Both the position numbers and the translations under genes were made by a program. Positions 8,109-17,193 of a stretch of DNA of 64,000 nucleotides are shown one piece after another (position 1 is the stretch's first letter; the number at the start of each line of letters is the position of its first letter). The DNA is from CAIWHR01 sp963786625 (lineage in GTDB: Bacteria > Pseudomonadota > Gammaproteobacteria > Burkholderiales > Casimicrobiaceae), in contig CAWAZS010000007.1 in the NCBI GenBank assembly GCA_963786625.1, forward strand, positions 1 to 64,000, given 5' to 3'. Below the pieces are notes generated by a model. The model was not told the DNA's origin, searched no databases, and saw only the letters and a list, made by a program, of their open reading frames with translations.

Positions 8109-8493
8109 ATGACCCGCAATATTCTTGACGAATTGCATATTCACCCCGCAATCAGGGAGACCGTCGCAAGCCACCATGCGGACATCGTCGGCGAAGTGCA
8201 AGCCGCGATTGCGGCGAACGACGTGGTTGTCGTCGGCATGAAGCAGAATCCGTTTCCGAAGAAGGCGCGCAAGGCGCTCGACGCGGCGGGGGTGCCTTAC
8301 AGGTATCTCGAATATGGCAGCTACATCGACGGCTGGCGGCGGCGCAACGCGCTGAAGATGTGGACCGGGTGGCCGACCTTTCCCATGATATTCGTCAAGG
8401 GCGTGCTGATCGGCGGCGCTGACGATCTGCGGACGGCTTATCGAGAGCGGCGAGTTGAAGCAGATGCAGATCGGGAAATCCGCTTCGGCATGA
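8109..8493 (+). CDS. Glutaredoxin-fold protein lacking active-site cysteines (frameshifted at its end)
   Basis: Residues 36-105 follow the monothiol-glutaredoxin pattern, with KMWTGWPTFPMIFVKGVLIGG as the GrxD-like cis-proline and glutathione-binding region (its core is WPTFP). At the active-site position it reads GMKQNPFPKKARKAL, with no cysteine where C-x-x-C or C-G-F-S is expected. An extra base near 8435 breaks the frame. The corrected reading continues LIESGELKQMQIGKSASA to a TGA at 8491-8493. That stop overlaps the start of the GDCCVxC gene (ATGA), so the two are translationally coupled. The protein cannot act as a thiol oxidoreductase in the usual way, and a binding or cofactor role is inference. 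Confidence 0.75.
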
Positions 8494-8702
8494 ACGCTGT
8501 CGTACTTGAATCCGTGCTGACCTGCCCGCACTGCGGCTTTGCCGCGCAGGAGACGATGCCAACGGATGCCTGCCAGTTTTTCTACGAGTGCCGCAACTGC
8601 AGGACGCTGCTACGACCGAAGCCGGGTGACTGCTGTGTGTTCTGCTCCTTCGGCTCCGTGAAATGTCCTCCGATTCAGGAACGGCACGGATGCTGCGGTT
8701 GA
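8490..8702 (+). CDS. GDCCVxC-domain protein (cysteine-rich zinc-ribbon type)
   Basis: This 70-aa protein has CPHC near the start, a second pair in CQFFYECRNC, the signature GDCCVFCSFGSVKCPPIQ and a terminal CC. It belongs to the small family named for the GDCCVxC motif, some members of which are selenoproteins. Here all positions are ordinary cysteine codons. The ATG overlaps the stop of the cysteine-free glutaredoxin-like gene, and its end overlaps the start of a lipoprotein gene by 13 bases. The function is unknown. The cysteine pairs suggest metal binding or thiol chemistry, and the coupling suggests it works with the glutaredoxin-like partner. Confidence 0.8.
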   Translation: MNAVVLESVLTCPHCGFAAQETMPTDACQFFYECRNCRTLLRPKPGDCCVFCSFGSVKCPPIQERHGCCG

Positions 8703-8905
8703 CCGGCCTGATCGGTGCTGCCGCTGCGATCCTGTCGGTCGCATCGGGGTGTACTTGGCAGCAGGCCTATTCTGCAGGGCAACAATGGCAACGCAATGCG
8801 TGCAACAGGCTGGTCGAGCAGACCGAGCGCGAACGCTGCCTGCAGAGCACCAACATGTCCTATGAGGACTACCGGCGCCAGGCGGAAGGGGCGAAGAAGG
8901 ACTAG
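8690..8905 (+). CDS. Small predicted lipoprotein
   Basis: The 71-aa product starts with a hydrophobic signal and a lipobox (LSVASGC), so the mature protein would be lipidated at that cysteine. The mature part, WQQAYSAGQQWQRNACNRL and the tail MSYEDYRRQAEGAKKD, is hydrophilic and helical. I chose the ATG at 8690 because it begins right before the signal sequence. No function is recognised. It overlaps the preceding gene slightly and could be co-transcribed with it. Confidence 0.6.
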   Translation: MLRLTGLIGAAAAILSVASGCTWQQAYSAGQQWQRNACNRLVEQTERERCLQSTNMSYEDYRRQAEGAKKD

Positions 8906-8935
8906 ACGCAGGTTTACGGATGCCTGCGCGTCAGA

Positions 8936-8957
8936 TAAACCCCGCGCAAGGCGGGCT
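8936..8957 (-). terminator. Intrinsic terminator after tRNA-Cys
   Basis: Read on the minus strand, CCCGC-CTTGC-GCGGG is followed by GTTTAT, giving a short GC stem with a weak T-run 15 bases beyond the tRNA-Cys 3' end. It would end the tRNA transcript. It also lies 30 bases past the end of the convergent lipoprotein gene. Confidence 0.6.
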
Positions 8958-8970
8958 TCGTGGGGACTGT

Positions 8971-9044
8971 TGGAGGCGGGGGTCGGAATCGAACCGGCGT
9001 AGACGGCTTTGCAGGCCGCTGCATGACCACTCTGCCACCCCGCC
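8971..9044 (-). tRNA. tRNA-Cys (GCA)
   Basis: The 74-base gene folds as a standard cloverleaf with acceptor stem GGCGGGG/CCCCGCC, anticodon loop CTGCAAA (anticodon GCA), T-loop GGTTCGATTCC and an encoded 3' CCA. It lies downstream of tRNA-Gly on the same strand, with a hairpin and T-run between them. Confidence 0.97.
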
Positions 9045-9087
9045 CGGGGTGTCGGCCGCCGCGAGTTCGCGCGCGGCCGGTTCAAAC

Positions 9088-9127
9088 GAAAAGGGAGAGC
9101 CGCAATCGAGAGCTACGGGCTCTCCCT
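9088..9127 (-). terminator. Intrinsic terminator between tRNA-Gly and tRNA-Cys
   Basis: On the minus strand the nine-base stem GGGAGAGCC/GGCTCTCCC is followed by TTTTCG. This is a good Rho-independent terminator just after the tRNA-Gly gene. Either tRNA-Cys is reached by partial read-through or it has its own start in the short gap that follows. The hairpin could also be a processing signal. Confidence 0.65.
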
Positions 9128-9135
9128 CAAGAAAC

Positions 9136-9211
9136 TGGAGCGGGAAAGGAGTCTCGAACTCCCGACCTCAACCTTGGCAAGGTTGCGCTCTACCAACTGA
9201 GCTATTCCCGC
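9136..9211 (-). tRNA. tRNA-Gly (GCC)
   Basis: This 76-base cloverleaf starts GCGGGAATAGCTCAGTTGG, has anticodon GCC in CTTGCCAAGG, T-loop GAGTTCGAGACTC and an encoded 3' CCA. It is the first tRNA after a canonical promoter. Confidence 0.97.
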
Positions 9212-9226
9212 GCTGGGTAACGCGCA

Positions 9227-9254
9227 ATTATAGCGGAATGGCCTTTGCTGTCAA
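9227..9254 (-). promoter_or_regulatory. Sigma70 promoter of the tRNA genes
   Basis: On the minus strand a perfect -35 TTGACA (9249-9254) and a perfect -10 TATAAT (9227-9232) are 16 bases apart. The predicted start is within about ten bases of the mature tRNA-Gly 5' end. A consensus promoter like this suits a stable-RNA gene. Confidence 0.9.
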
Positions 9255-9347
9255 AAAACGGCGGGGCGAGTCGGGCGGTCCACCCGGACACGTTCCAGAA
9301 CCACAGTATTCGGTCGCCGATGCGTCCGGTCGCCGCCACCGTCCGGA

Positions 9348-10567
9348 TCAGCGGATCACGTTCGCGATCGCCGCGGCGACGTCGTCGACGTTGCGCGAGT
9401 TGAGCGCGGCGACGCAGATGCGGCCGGTGTCGATCGCGTAGATCGAGTACTCCTCGCGCAGCACCTGCACCTGCGCCTTGGTCAGGCCGGAATAGGAGAA
9501 CATGCCGCGCTGGGCGATGATGAAACGGAAGTCGGCGCCGGGCACGCGCTCGTGCAGCCGCTCGACCAGCATCGCGCGCATCAGCTTGATGCGGTTGCGC
9601 ATCGTGGCGAGCTCCGCCTCCCACAGCGCGCGCAGCTCCGGTTCGCACAGCACGGTGGTGACGATCTGCCCGCCGTGCGTCGGCGGATTCGAGTAGTTGG
9701 CGCGGATGAGGCGCTTCAACTGCGACAGCACGCGCGCGGCCTCGTCCTTGTCGGCCGCCACGACCGACAGCGCGCCGACGCGCTCGCCGTACAGGGAGAA
9801 GGTCTTGGAGAACGAGCTGGTGACGAGCAGCGGGCCGGGAGTCGCCGCGAAGTGGCGCGCGACCGCGCCGTCGGCCTCGAGGCCGTCGCCGAAGCCCTGG
9901 TAGGCGAGGTCGAGGATGGGCACGAGCCCCCGCGCGCGGACCACGCCGATGATCCGTTGCCACTGCTCCGGTGTCGGATCGACGCCCGTCGGATTGTGGC
10001 AGCACGCGTGCAGCACGACGACGGAACCCGGCGGGAGCCGCTCCAGCGCCGCGATCATCGCGGCGAAAGTCGAGGCCGCGGGTGCTCGGCTCGTAGTAGG
10101 GATAGGTGTTCACCGTGAAGCCCGCGCCCTCGAACAGCGCGCGGTGGTTCTCCCAGCTCGGATCGCTGATCCACGCCTGCGCGCCCGGGCGCGAAGCGGC
10201 GCAGGAAATCGGCGCCGACCTTGAGCGCGCCGGTGCCGCCCAGCGTCTGCACGGTCACCACCCGGCCGCCCGTCACCACGTCGGCATTCGCGCCGAAGAG
10301 CATCGCCCGCACCTCGCGGTCGTAGGCCGGGATGCCGTCGATGGGCAGATAGGAGCGCGGCGCCGCGGCGTCGACCATCTCGCGTTCCGCGCGCTTCACG
10401 CACTCGAGCAGCGGCACCTTGCCGTTCTCGTCGCAGTAGACGCCAACGCCGAGGTTGACCTTGCGCGGGTTCGGATCCGCGTTGAAGGCTTCGGTGACGC
10501 CGAGAATCGGGTCGCGCGGCGCGAGCTCGATTGCGGAGAGGAGCGAAGGAGCGACGGGTGCGTTCAT
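9348..10567 (-). CDS. tyrB: Aromatic/aspartate aminotransferase, TyrB type (frameshifted)
   Basis: This is a class I PLP-dependent aminotransferase that moves amino groups between aromatic amino acids or aspartate and 2-oxoglutarate. The N-terminal frame gives LNLGVGVYCDENGKVPLLE after correction of context (read here as KVNLGVGVYCDENGKVPLLE) and SYLPIDGIPAYDREV. The C-terminal frame gives ACCHNPTGVDPTPEQW, the PLP lysine in TSSFSKTFSLYGERVGALS, and FSYSGLTKAQVQVLREEY. Two extra bases, one near 10190 and one near 10085, split the frame, and the removed middle reads GAQAWISDPSWENHR in the expected order. The corrected length is about 406 aa, normal for the family. The ATG at 10567 precedes MNAPVAPSLLSAIELAPRD. 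Confidence 0.88.
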
Positions 10568-10716
10568 GTGCGGAAGGTGGTGGGAGGAATGGCGCGTCAT
10601 TGTACCTTGCCGCGACGCCTTCGCAGCGCGCTCGACAAGGCTCGCGACGACGGCTAACGTGCGGCCTCCGGCCGTCGCCCTGCGCACGCCCCGAAGGCCT
10701 CGACCCGACTCCCGCC

Positions 10717-12546
10717 ATGACCCCGGACGCCGCGCCGCCGATTCCCCCCGTCACCGCGCTGAAGACGCTCGCGCGCGTGGGCGTGTTCATCCGGCCGTAC
10801 CGGCGGCAGGTGATCTATGCGGCCATCGCGCTCGTCGTCGCCGCGGCCGCGGTCCTCGCGGTCGGGCAGGGTGTCAAGGGCGTCGTCGACCGCGGTTTCG
10901 GCATGGGCAACGCCGCCGAGCTCGACCGCACGCTCGCGCTGATGCTCGGCGTCGTCGTCGTGATGGCCGCGGCGACGTTCACCCGGTTCTACTTCGTCTC
11001 GTGGATCGGCGAGCGCGTCACCGCCGACCTGCGGCGCGCGGTCTTCGACCACCTGCTCGAGCTGCCCCCGGAGTTCTTCGAGATGACGCGCACGGGCGAC
11101 GTGATCTCCCGGCTCATCAACGACACCGCGATGCTGGAGACGGTGATCGGCTCCAGCGCGTCGATGGCGATCCGCAACCTGCTGCTGCTGGCCGGCGGGC
11201 TGACGATGCTGGCGATCACCAGCGCCAAGCTGACGCTGCTGGTGCTGGCCGGCGTGCCGCTGGTGGTCGCCCCGATCCTGCTGTTCGGACGCCGCGTGCG
11301 CCGGCTCGCGCGGGCGAGCCAGGACCGCGTCGGCGACGTCGGCGCCTACGTGGACGAAGCCCTGCACGAGGTCCGCACCGTGCAGGCCTACGGCCACGAG
11401 CCCGCGGACCGGCGGCGCTTCGCCGAGCGCGTCGAGGCGGCGTTCGCCACCGCGATCGCCCGCATACGCCAGCGCGCGCTGCTGGTCGCCTCGGTGATCC
11501 TGCTGGTGTTCGGCGCCGTGGGCGTCATCCTGTGGATCGGCGGGCACGACGTGGTGGCAGGCAGGATCAGCGCGGGCCAGCTGTCGGCGTTCGTGTTCTA
11601 CGCGGCGATCGTCGCCAGCGCCGTCGGCACGATCAGCGAGGTCGTGGGCGAGCTGCAGCGCGCGGCCGGAGCCACGGAGCGGCTGTTCGAGCTGCTCGCC
11701 GTCGAGCCGGCGATCCGCGCGCCCGAGCATCCGCTTGCGCTGCCCGTGCCGGCGCGCGGCACGGTGGCTTTCGATCGCGTCGCCTTCCGCTATCCGTCGC
11801 GGCCGGACACGGCGGCGCTCGACGACTTCACGCTCGAGGTTGCCGCGGGCGAGAACGTCGCGCTGGTCGGTCCGTCGGGCGCCGGCAAGACGACGGTGTT
11901 CCAGCTGCTGCTGCGCTTCTACGATCCGCAGTCGGGCACCGTGCGGATCGACGGCGTCGACGTGCGCAGCGCGGATCCGCGCGACGTGCGCGCCCGCCTT
12001 GCCGTGGTCCCGCAGGATCCGGTCATCTTCGCGACCAGCGTCCTCGAGAACGTGCGCTACGGGCGGCCGGACGCGACCGAGGCGGAGGTCCGCGATGCCT
12101 GCGCCGCCGCCTACGCCGCCGAGTTCATCGGAGAGCTGCCCGAAGGCTACGCCAGCAATCTGGGAGAGCGCGGCGTCCGGCTTTCCGGCGGCCAGCGGCA
12201 GCGGCTGGCGATCGCGCGCGCGATCCTCGCCGACCGCCCGATCCTGCTGCTCGACGAGGCGACGAGCGCGCTCGACGCCGAGAGCGAGCGCGTGGTCCAG
12301 CTCGCGCTCGAGCGGTTGATGGTCGGGCGCACCGTGCTGATCATCGCGCATCGGCTCGCGACGGTGCGCCACGCCGACCGGATCGCCGTCATGGAGCAGG
12401 GCCGGCTGGTGGCGGTGGGCACGCACGAGCGGCTGCTGGCGGAGAGCCCGCTCTACGCGCGGCTGGCGGCGCTGCAGTTCGGGAGCGAGGGTGGCGCGAC
12501 TCCGGCCGCAGGCTCCGCGCCGAGCGAAGGGCATCGCGCCGGCTGA
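10717..12546 (+). CDS. ABC exporter, fused permease and ATPase (MsbA/multidrug type)
   Basis: This 609-aa half-transporter has six membrane segments (residues about 30-310) followed by an ATPase domain. The ATPase shows Walker A GPSGAGKTT, signature LSGGQRQRLAIARAI, Walker B ILLLDEATSALD and the H-loop IAHRLATV. It would work as a homodimer exporting lipids or hydrophobic compounds. The substrate cannot be read from sequence, and MsbA-like lipid flipping is one possibility. I chose the ATG at 10717 because it precedes the first membrane segment with only a short polar leader. A frame open further upstream looks non-coding. Confidence 0.88.
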   Translation: MTPDAAPPIPPVTALKTLARVGVFIRPYRRQVIYAAIALVVAAAAVLAVGQGVKGVVDRGFGMGNAAELDRTLALMLGVVVVMAAATFTRFYFVSWIGERVTADLRRAVFDHLLELPPEFFEMTRTGDVISRLINDTAMLETVIGSSASMAIRNLLLLAGGLTMLAITSAKLTLLVLAGVPLVVAPILLFGRRVRRLARASQDRVGDVGAYVDEALHEVRTVQAYGHEPADRRRFAERVEAAFATAIARIRQRALLVASVILLVFGAVGVILWIGGHDVVAGRISAGQLSAFVFYAAIVASAVGTISEVVGELQRAAGATERLFELLAVEPAIRAPEHPLALPVPARGTVAFDRVAFRYPSRPDTAALDDFTLEVAAGENVALVGPSGAGKTTVFQLLLRFYDPQSGTVRIDGVDVRSADPRDVRARLAVVPQDPVIFATSVLENVRYGRPDATEAEVRDACAAAYAAEFIGELPEGYASNLGERGVRLSGGQRQRLAIARAILADRPILLLDEATSALDAESERVVQLALERLMVGRTVLIIAHRLATVRHADRIAVMEQGRLVAVGTHERLLAESPLYARLAALQFGSEGGATPAAGSAPSEGHRAG

Positions 12547-12610
12547 AGCCGGCCCCACGCATGCTCTGACCGCCGGCGCCAGCTGAAGCGGCGCACGCTG
12601 AAGCCGGCCT
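12539..12610 (+). repeat. Partial palindromic repeat fragments
   Basis: CCGGCTGAAGCCGGCCCCAC at 12539-12558 and a second CTGAAGCCGGCCT near 12598 resemble one half of the 77-bp repeats at 3094 and 27774. They lie in the gap between the exporter and uvrB. The match covers only a half-site, so this is a decayed or variant copy at best. Confidence 0.4.
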
Positions 12611-12725
12611 CGCGGGTTATCGGGCGAGACGTCGGCGCTTCCCTGATTCGCATTGATCTGGAGCCGCTCCGCCGAATGCCGGTAAAATGATCGGTTTTCC
12701 GGCACCCACACCGCCCCCTCGCGCA

Positions 12726-14759
<2,034 letters not shown>

Positions 14760-14810
14760 TGCCGCACGCCGCAGCGGTGCCGGCCGCGGACTGCCTTCGT
14801 CGAGTGCACG

Positions 14811-15321
14811 ATGAGCGTCTTTCGTCGCGCTCCCGAACCCGACGCCGCGGTGCTCTTCGTTTGCCTTGGCAACATCTGCCGCTCGCCGACGGCGGAGGGC
14901 GTCTTTCGCGCTGCCGTGGACGCGGGCCGGCCTCGCGCAGCGCATCAGGGCGGACTCGGCGGGGCTCGGCGACTGGCACGTCGGCTCGCCGCCCGACCGG
15001 CGGGCGATCCAGGCGGCGCGCCGCCGCGGCTACGACCTGACGTCGCTGCGCGGGCGGCAGGTCGAGGTCGCCGACTTCCGGCGCTTCGGCTGGATCCTGG
15101 CGATGGACGAGACGAACATGCGCGCGCTCTCCGACCTGCAGCCGCCGGACTTCGGCGGGCACCTCGGGCTGCTCCTCGATTTCGCCCCCGAGCTCGGCCT
15201 GCGCGAAGTCCCCGACCCGTATTACGGCGGGCCGGACGGCTTCGACCGGGTGCTCGATCTCATCGAGGCGTCGACGGCGGGCCTGCTCGCGCGGCTCCAG
15301 TCGACGCTCCCGCGCGGCTGA
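14811..15321 (+). CDS. Low-molecular-weight protein-tyrosine phosphatase (frameshifted)
   Basis: The N-terminus VLFVCLGNICRSPTAEGVF holds the CX5RS phosphatase loop. After one extra G near 14930 the frame continues with LAQRIRADSAGLGDWHVG, the family WILAMDETNMRAL and the catalytic aspartate in VPDPYYGGPDGFDRVLDLI. The corrected length of about 170 aa fits LMW phosphatases, which remove phosphate from tyrosines in signalling or polysaccharide-export kinases. It follows uvrB and converges on the flavodoxin-like gene eight bases away. Confidence 0.88.
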
Positions 15322-15328
15322 CCGGCAG

Positions 15329-15817
15329 CTAGAAGACGCCCGCGGCAGTGCCCGCGGCGAGCGTGGCGCCGATCTCGCTGCATTGCGCGAGGACCGCCGC
15401 GGGAATCTCCTGCGTCTGCGCCGTCAGCCCGCTCTTGTAGACGAGTCCCGGGTGCACCTTGTGCAGGCGCAGCCCGGTCGCCACGCGATCGACGTCGCGC
15501 ATCGCGCCGGCGCCGTCGGTCCCGGCGCAGACCAGCACGGCGTAGGGCCGGCCCTCGAGCTTCCCCTGGCAGGGGTAGTACACGCGCTCCAGGAAATCCT
15601 TGACCATCCCCGCCATGCCGCCGAAGTTCTCGGACGTGGCGATCAGCAGCGCGTCGGCGGCGAGCAGATCGTCGATCCCCGCGGTCGCGGCGCGCGCGAG
15701 CATGGTGTCGACGTCCTCGACCGTGCGCGCACCGGCCAGCGCGGCCTCGGCCATGCGCGCGGTGCCGCCGAACTGCGTGTGATAGACGATCAGCATTCGG
15801 CGCCTCGGCTGCTCCAT
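15329..15817 (-). CDS. Flavodoxin-like protein
   Basis: The 162-aa product starts with an FMN-phosphate loop, LIVYHTQFGGTARMAEA, and has TSENFGGMAGMVKDFLERVYY for the flavin-binding loop. It belongs to the flavodoxin/NADPH-dependent FMN reductase fold and probably carries FMN for electron transfer. The partner is unknown. The first codons (MEQPRRR) precede a second ATG at 15796, so the start could be seven codons later. Confidence 0.75.
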   Translation of the reverse strand: MEQPRRRMLIVYHTQFGGTARMAEAALAGARTVEDVDTMLARAATAGIDDLLAADALLIATSENFGGMAGMVKDFLERVYYPCQGKLEGRPYAVLVCAGTDGAGAMRDVDRVATGLRLHKVHPGLVYKSGLTAQTQEIPAAVLAQCSEIGATLAAGTAAGVF

Positions 15818-16029
15818 CGGCGAGCCCTCCGCATTGGCCAGTCGGATCGCGTGTGTCCGATTCGCGCAACAGCGGCGCCCGAACGCAGCCCGTATTTCGT
15901 CTCGGCCGCACCGAACCGCCGACGCGCGATGCTAGACTCCGCCCAGCCAGGCGCCCGCGAACGGCCACGCTCCTGCCGAGGCAGCCGTCGTTCCCGGAGT
16001 CCGTTGCGGCCCGGCGGATCCAACCGACG

Positions 16030-17127
16030 ATGAACTGGTTCTTCAGGCAGCATACCAAGGAACATTCAGTCGGATTGCCCACCCCCTCGGACGCGTCAGC
16101 GTTGCCGAGCGTATTCTGGTCCTCGGACGCCGGCAGCGAGGCCGTCTACCAGGATCGTCGCTACAGCACCCTCCGGATCACCGACGACGGCGTCCGCGAA
16201 GCGTCGGTCATCGATCTCCACCTCGGTCCGCCGGTCGAGCGCGTCGTCCGGGCGCTGCACGATTTCGAGGCGTGGCGGGCGCTTCCCGTCTTTCTGCTCG
16301 CCGGGCTCTGCCTCACCACGCTCGACGCGACGGCGAAGTACCTGGTCCTCGACCACTCGCTGTTTCTCGTCGTGTGGGCGCGCTACGCGGGGCAGATGCT
16401 GATCGTCGCCCCGTTCGCGTGGCAACGCTCGGGCAACGGTTTCTGGCGCACGCGCCACCTCGGATTGCAGCTCCTGCGCTCGGCGATGCTGCTCGGGGCG
16501 ACGGTCTGCTTCTTCGCGGGCCTGCGCTTCCTGCCGCTGGCCGAGGGATCCGCGATCCTGTTCCTCGCGCCGATCCTGATCGTCGTGCTCTCGGGACCGA
16601 TCCTCGGCGAGCGTCCCACCCGTGCGCGCTGGGTGGCGGCGATCGCCGGCTTCGCCGGCGTGCTGATCCTGCTGCGACCCGGATCGGCGGTGTTCGATCC
16701 GGCGACGCTGCTGCTGCTGGGCGCCGCGGTGTGCAACGCGTTCTACCACATGCTGACGCGCCGGCTCGGCGACGACGACGTCTACACGACGCTCTTCTAC
16801 AGCGCGCTGGTGGGCGCGGTCGGCCTCACGCTGTTCCTGCCGTGGGGGCTGGACCACGTGCCGGTCACACTGTCCGGCGCCGGGCTGCTGCTGGCGCTCG
16901 GATTGCTGGCCGGGCTCGGCCACTGGTTCGTGATCGCCGCGTATGCGCTGGCGCCCGCCTCGCTGCTGACGCCGTTCACCTACGCGCAGATGATCTGGGC
17001 CGTCGCGTTCGGCTACCTGATCTTCGGGCAGCTGCCGGACGCCGGATCGGCCGTCGGCATCGCCGTGATCGTCGCCAGCGGCGTGTACCTCGCGATCATG
17101 GAGCGCCGACGAACGCCGGTCGCGTGA
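16030..17127 (+). CDS. EamA/DMT-family transporter with an N-terminal extension
   Basis: From about residue 80 the protein has ten hydrophobic segments in two EamA repeats, with FFAGLRFLPLAEGSAILFLA and LGERPTRARWVAAIAGFAGV typical of drug/metabolite transporters. Before the first helix it carries about 80 polar residues (QDRRYSTLRITDDGVREASV is part of it). These are not usual for the family, and I do not recognise them as a domain. No ATG lies nearer the first helix, so the start at 16030 is the best available, and a GTG or TTG start cannot be excluded. The substrate is unknown. Confidence 0.75.
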   Translation: MNWFFRQHTKEHSVGLPTPSDASALPSVFWSSDAGSEAVYQDRRYSTLRITDDGVREASVIDLHLGPPVERVVRALHDFEAWRALPVFLLAGLCLTTLDATAKYLVLDHSLFLVVWARYAGQMLIVAPFAWQRSGNGFWRTRHLGLQLLRSAMLLGATVCFFAGLRFLPLAEGSAILFLAPILIVVLSGPILGERPTRARWVAAIAGFAGVLILLRPGSAVFDPATLLLLGAAVCNAFYHMLTRRLGDDDVYTTLFYSALVGAVGLTLFLPWGLDHVPVTLSGAGLLLALGLLAGLGHWFVIAAYALAPASLLTPFTYAQMIWAVAFGYLIFGQLPDAGSAVGIAVIVASGVYLAIMERRRTPVA

Positions 17128-17146
17128 ACTGACGCGCCACAAGAGC

Positions 17147-17173
17147 GAAGGCGGGCACGCGGCCCGCCTTCGG
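17147..17173. terminator. Shared hairpin terminator between the EamA gene and rne
   Basis: GAAGGCGGGC-N5-GCCCGCCTTC forms a ten-base GC-rich stem between two convergent genes. The T-rich tail is short on both strands, so it is a modest intrinsic terminator that could serve both genes. Confidence 0.6.
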
Positions 17174-17193
17174 TCAATGCGCACCGGCGTGGA

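Noticed and set aside
8490..8702. GDCCVxC gene considered as a selenoprotein
   Set aside because: All conserved positions are cysteine codons. The only in-frame TGA is the terminal stop.
15853..16029. Longer start for the EamA transporter
   Set aside because: The upstream frame is rich in arginine and proline, has no ribosome site, and runs through the gap shared with the flavodoxin-like gene.
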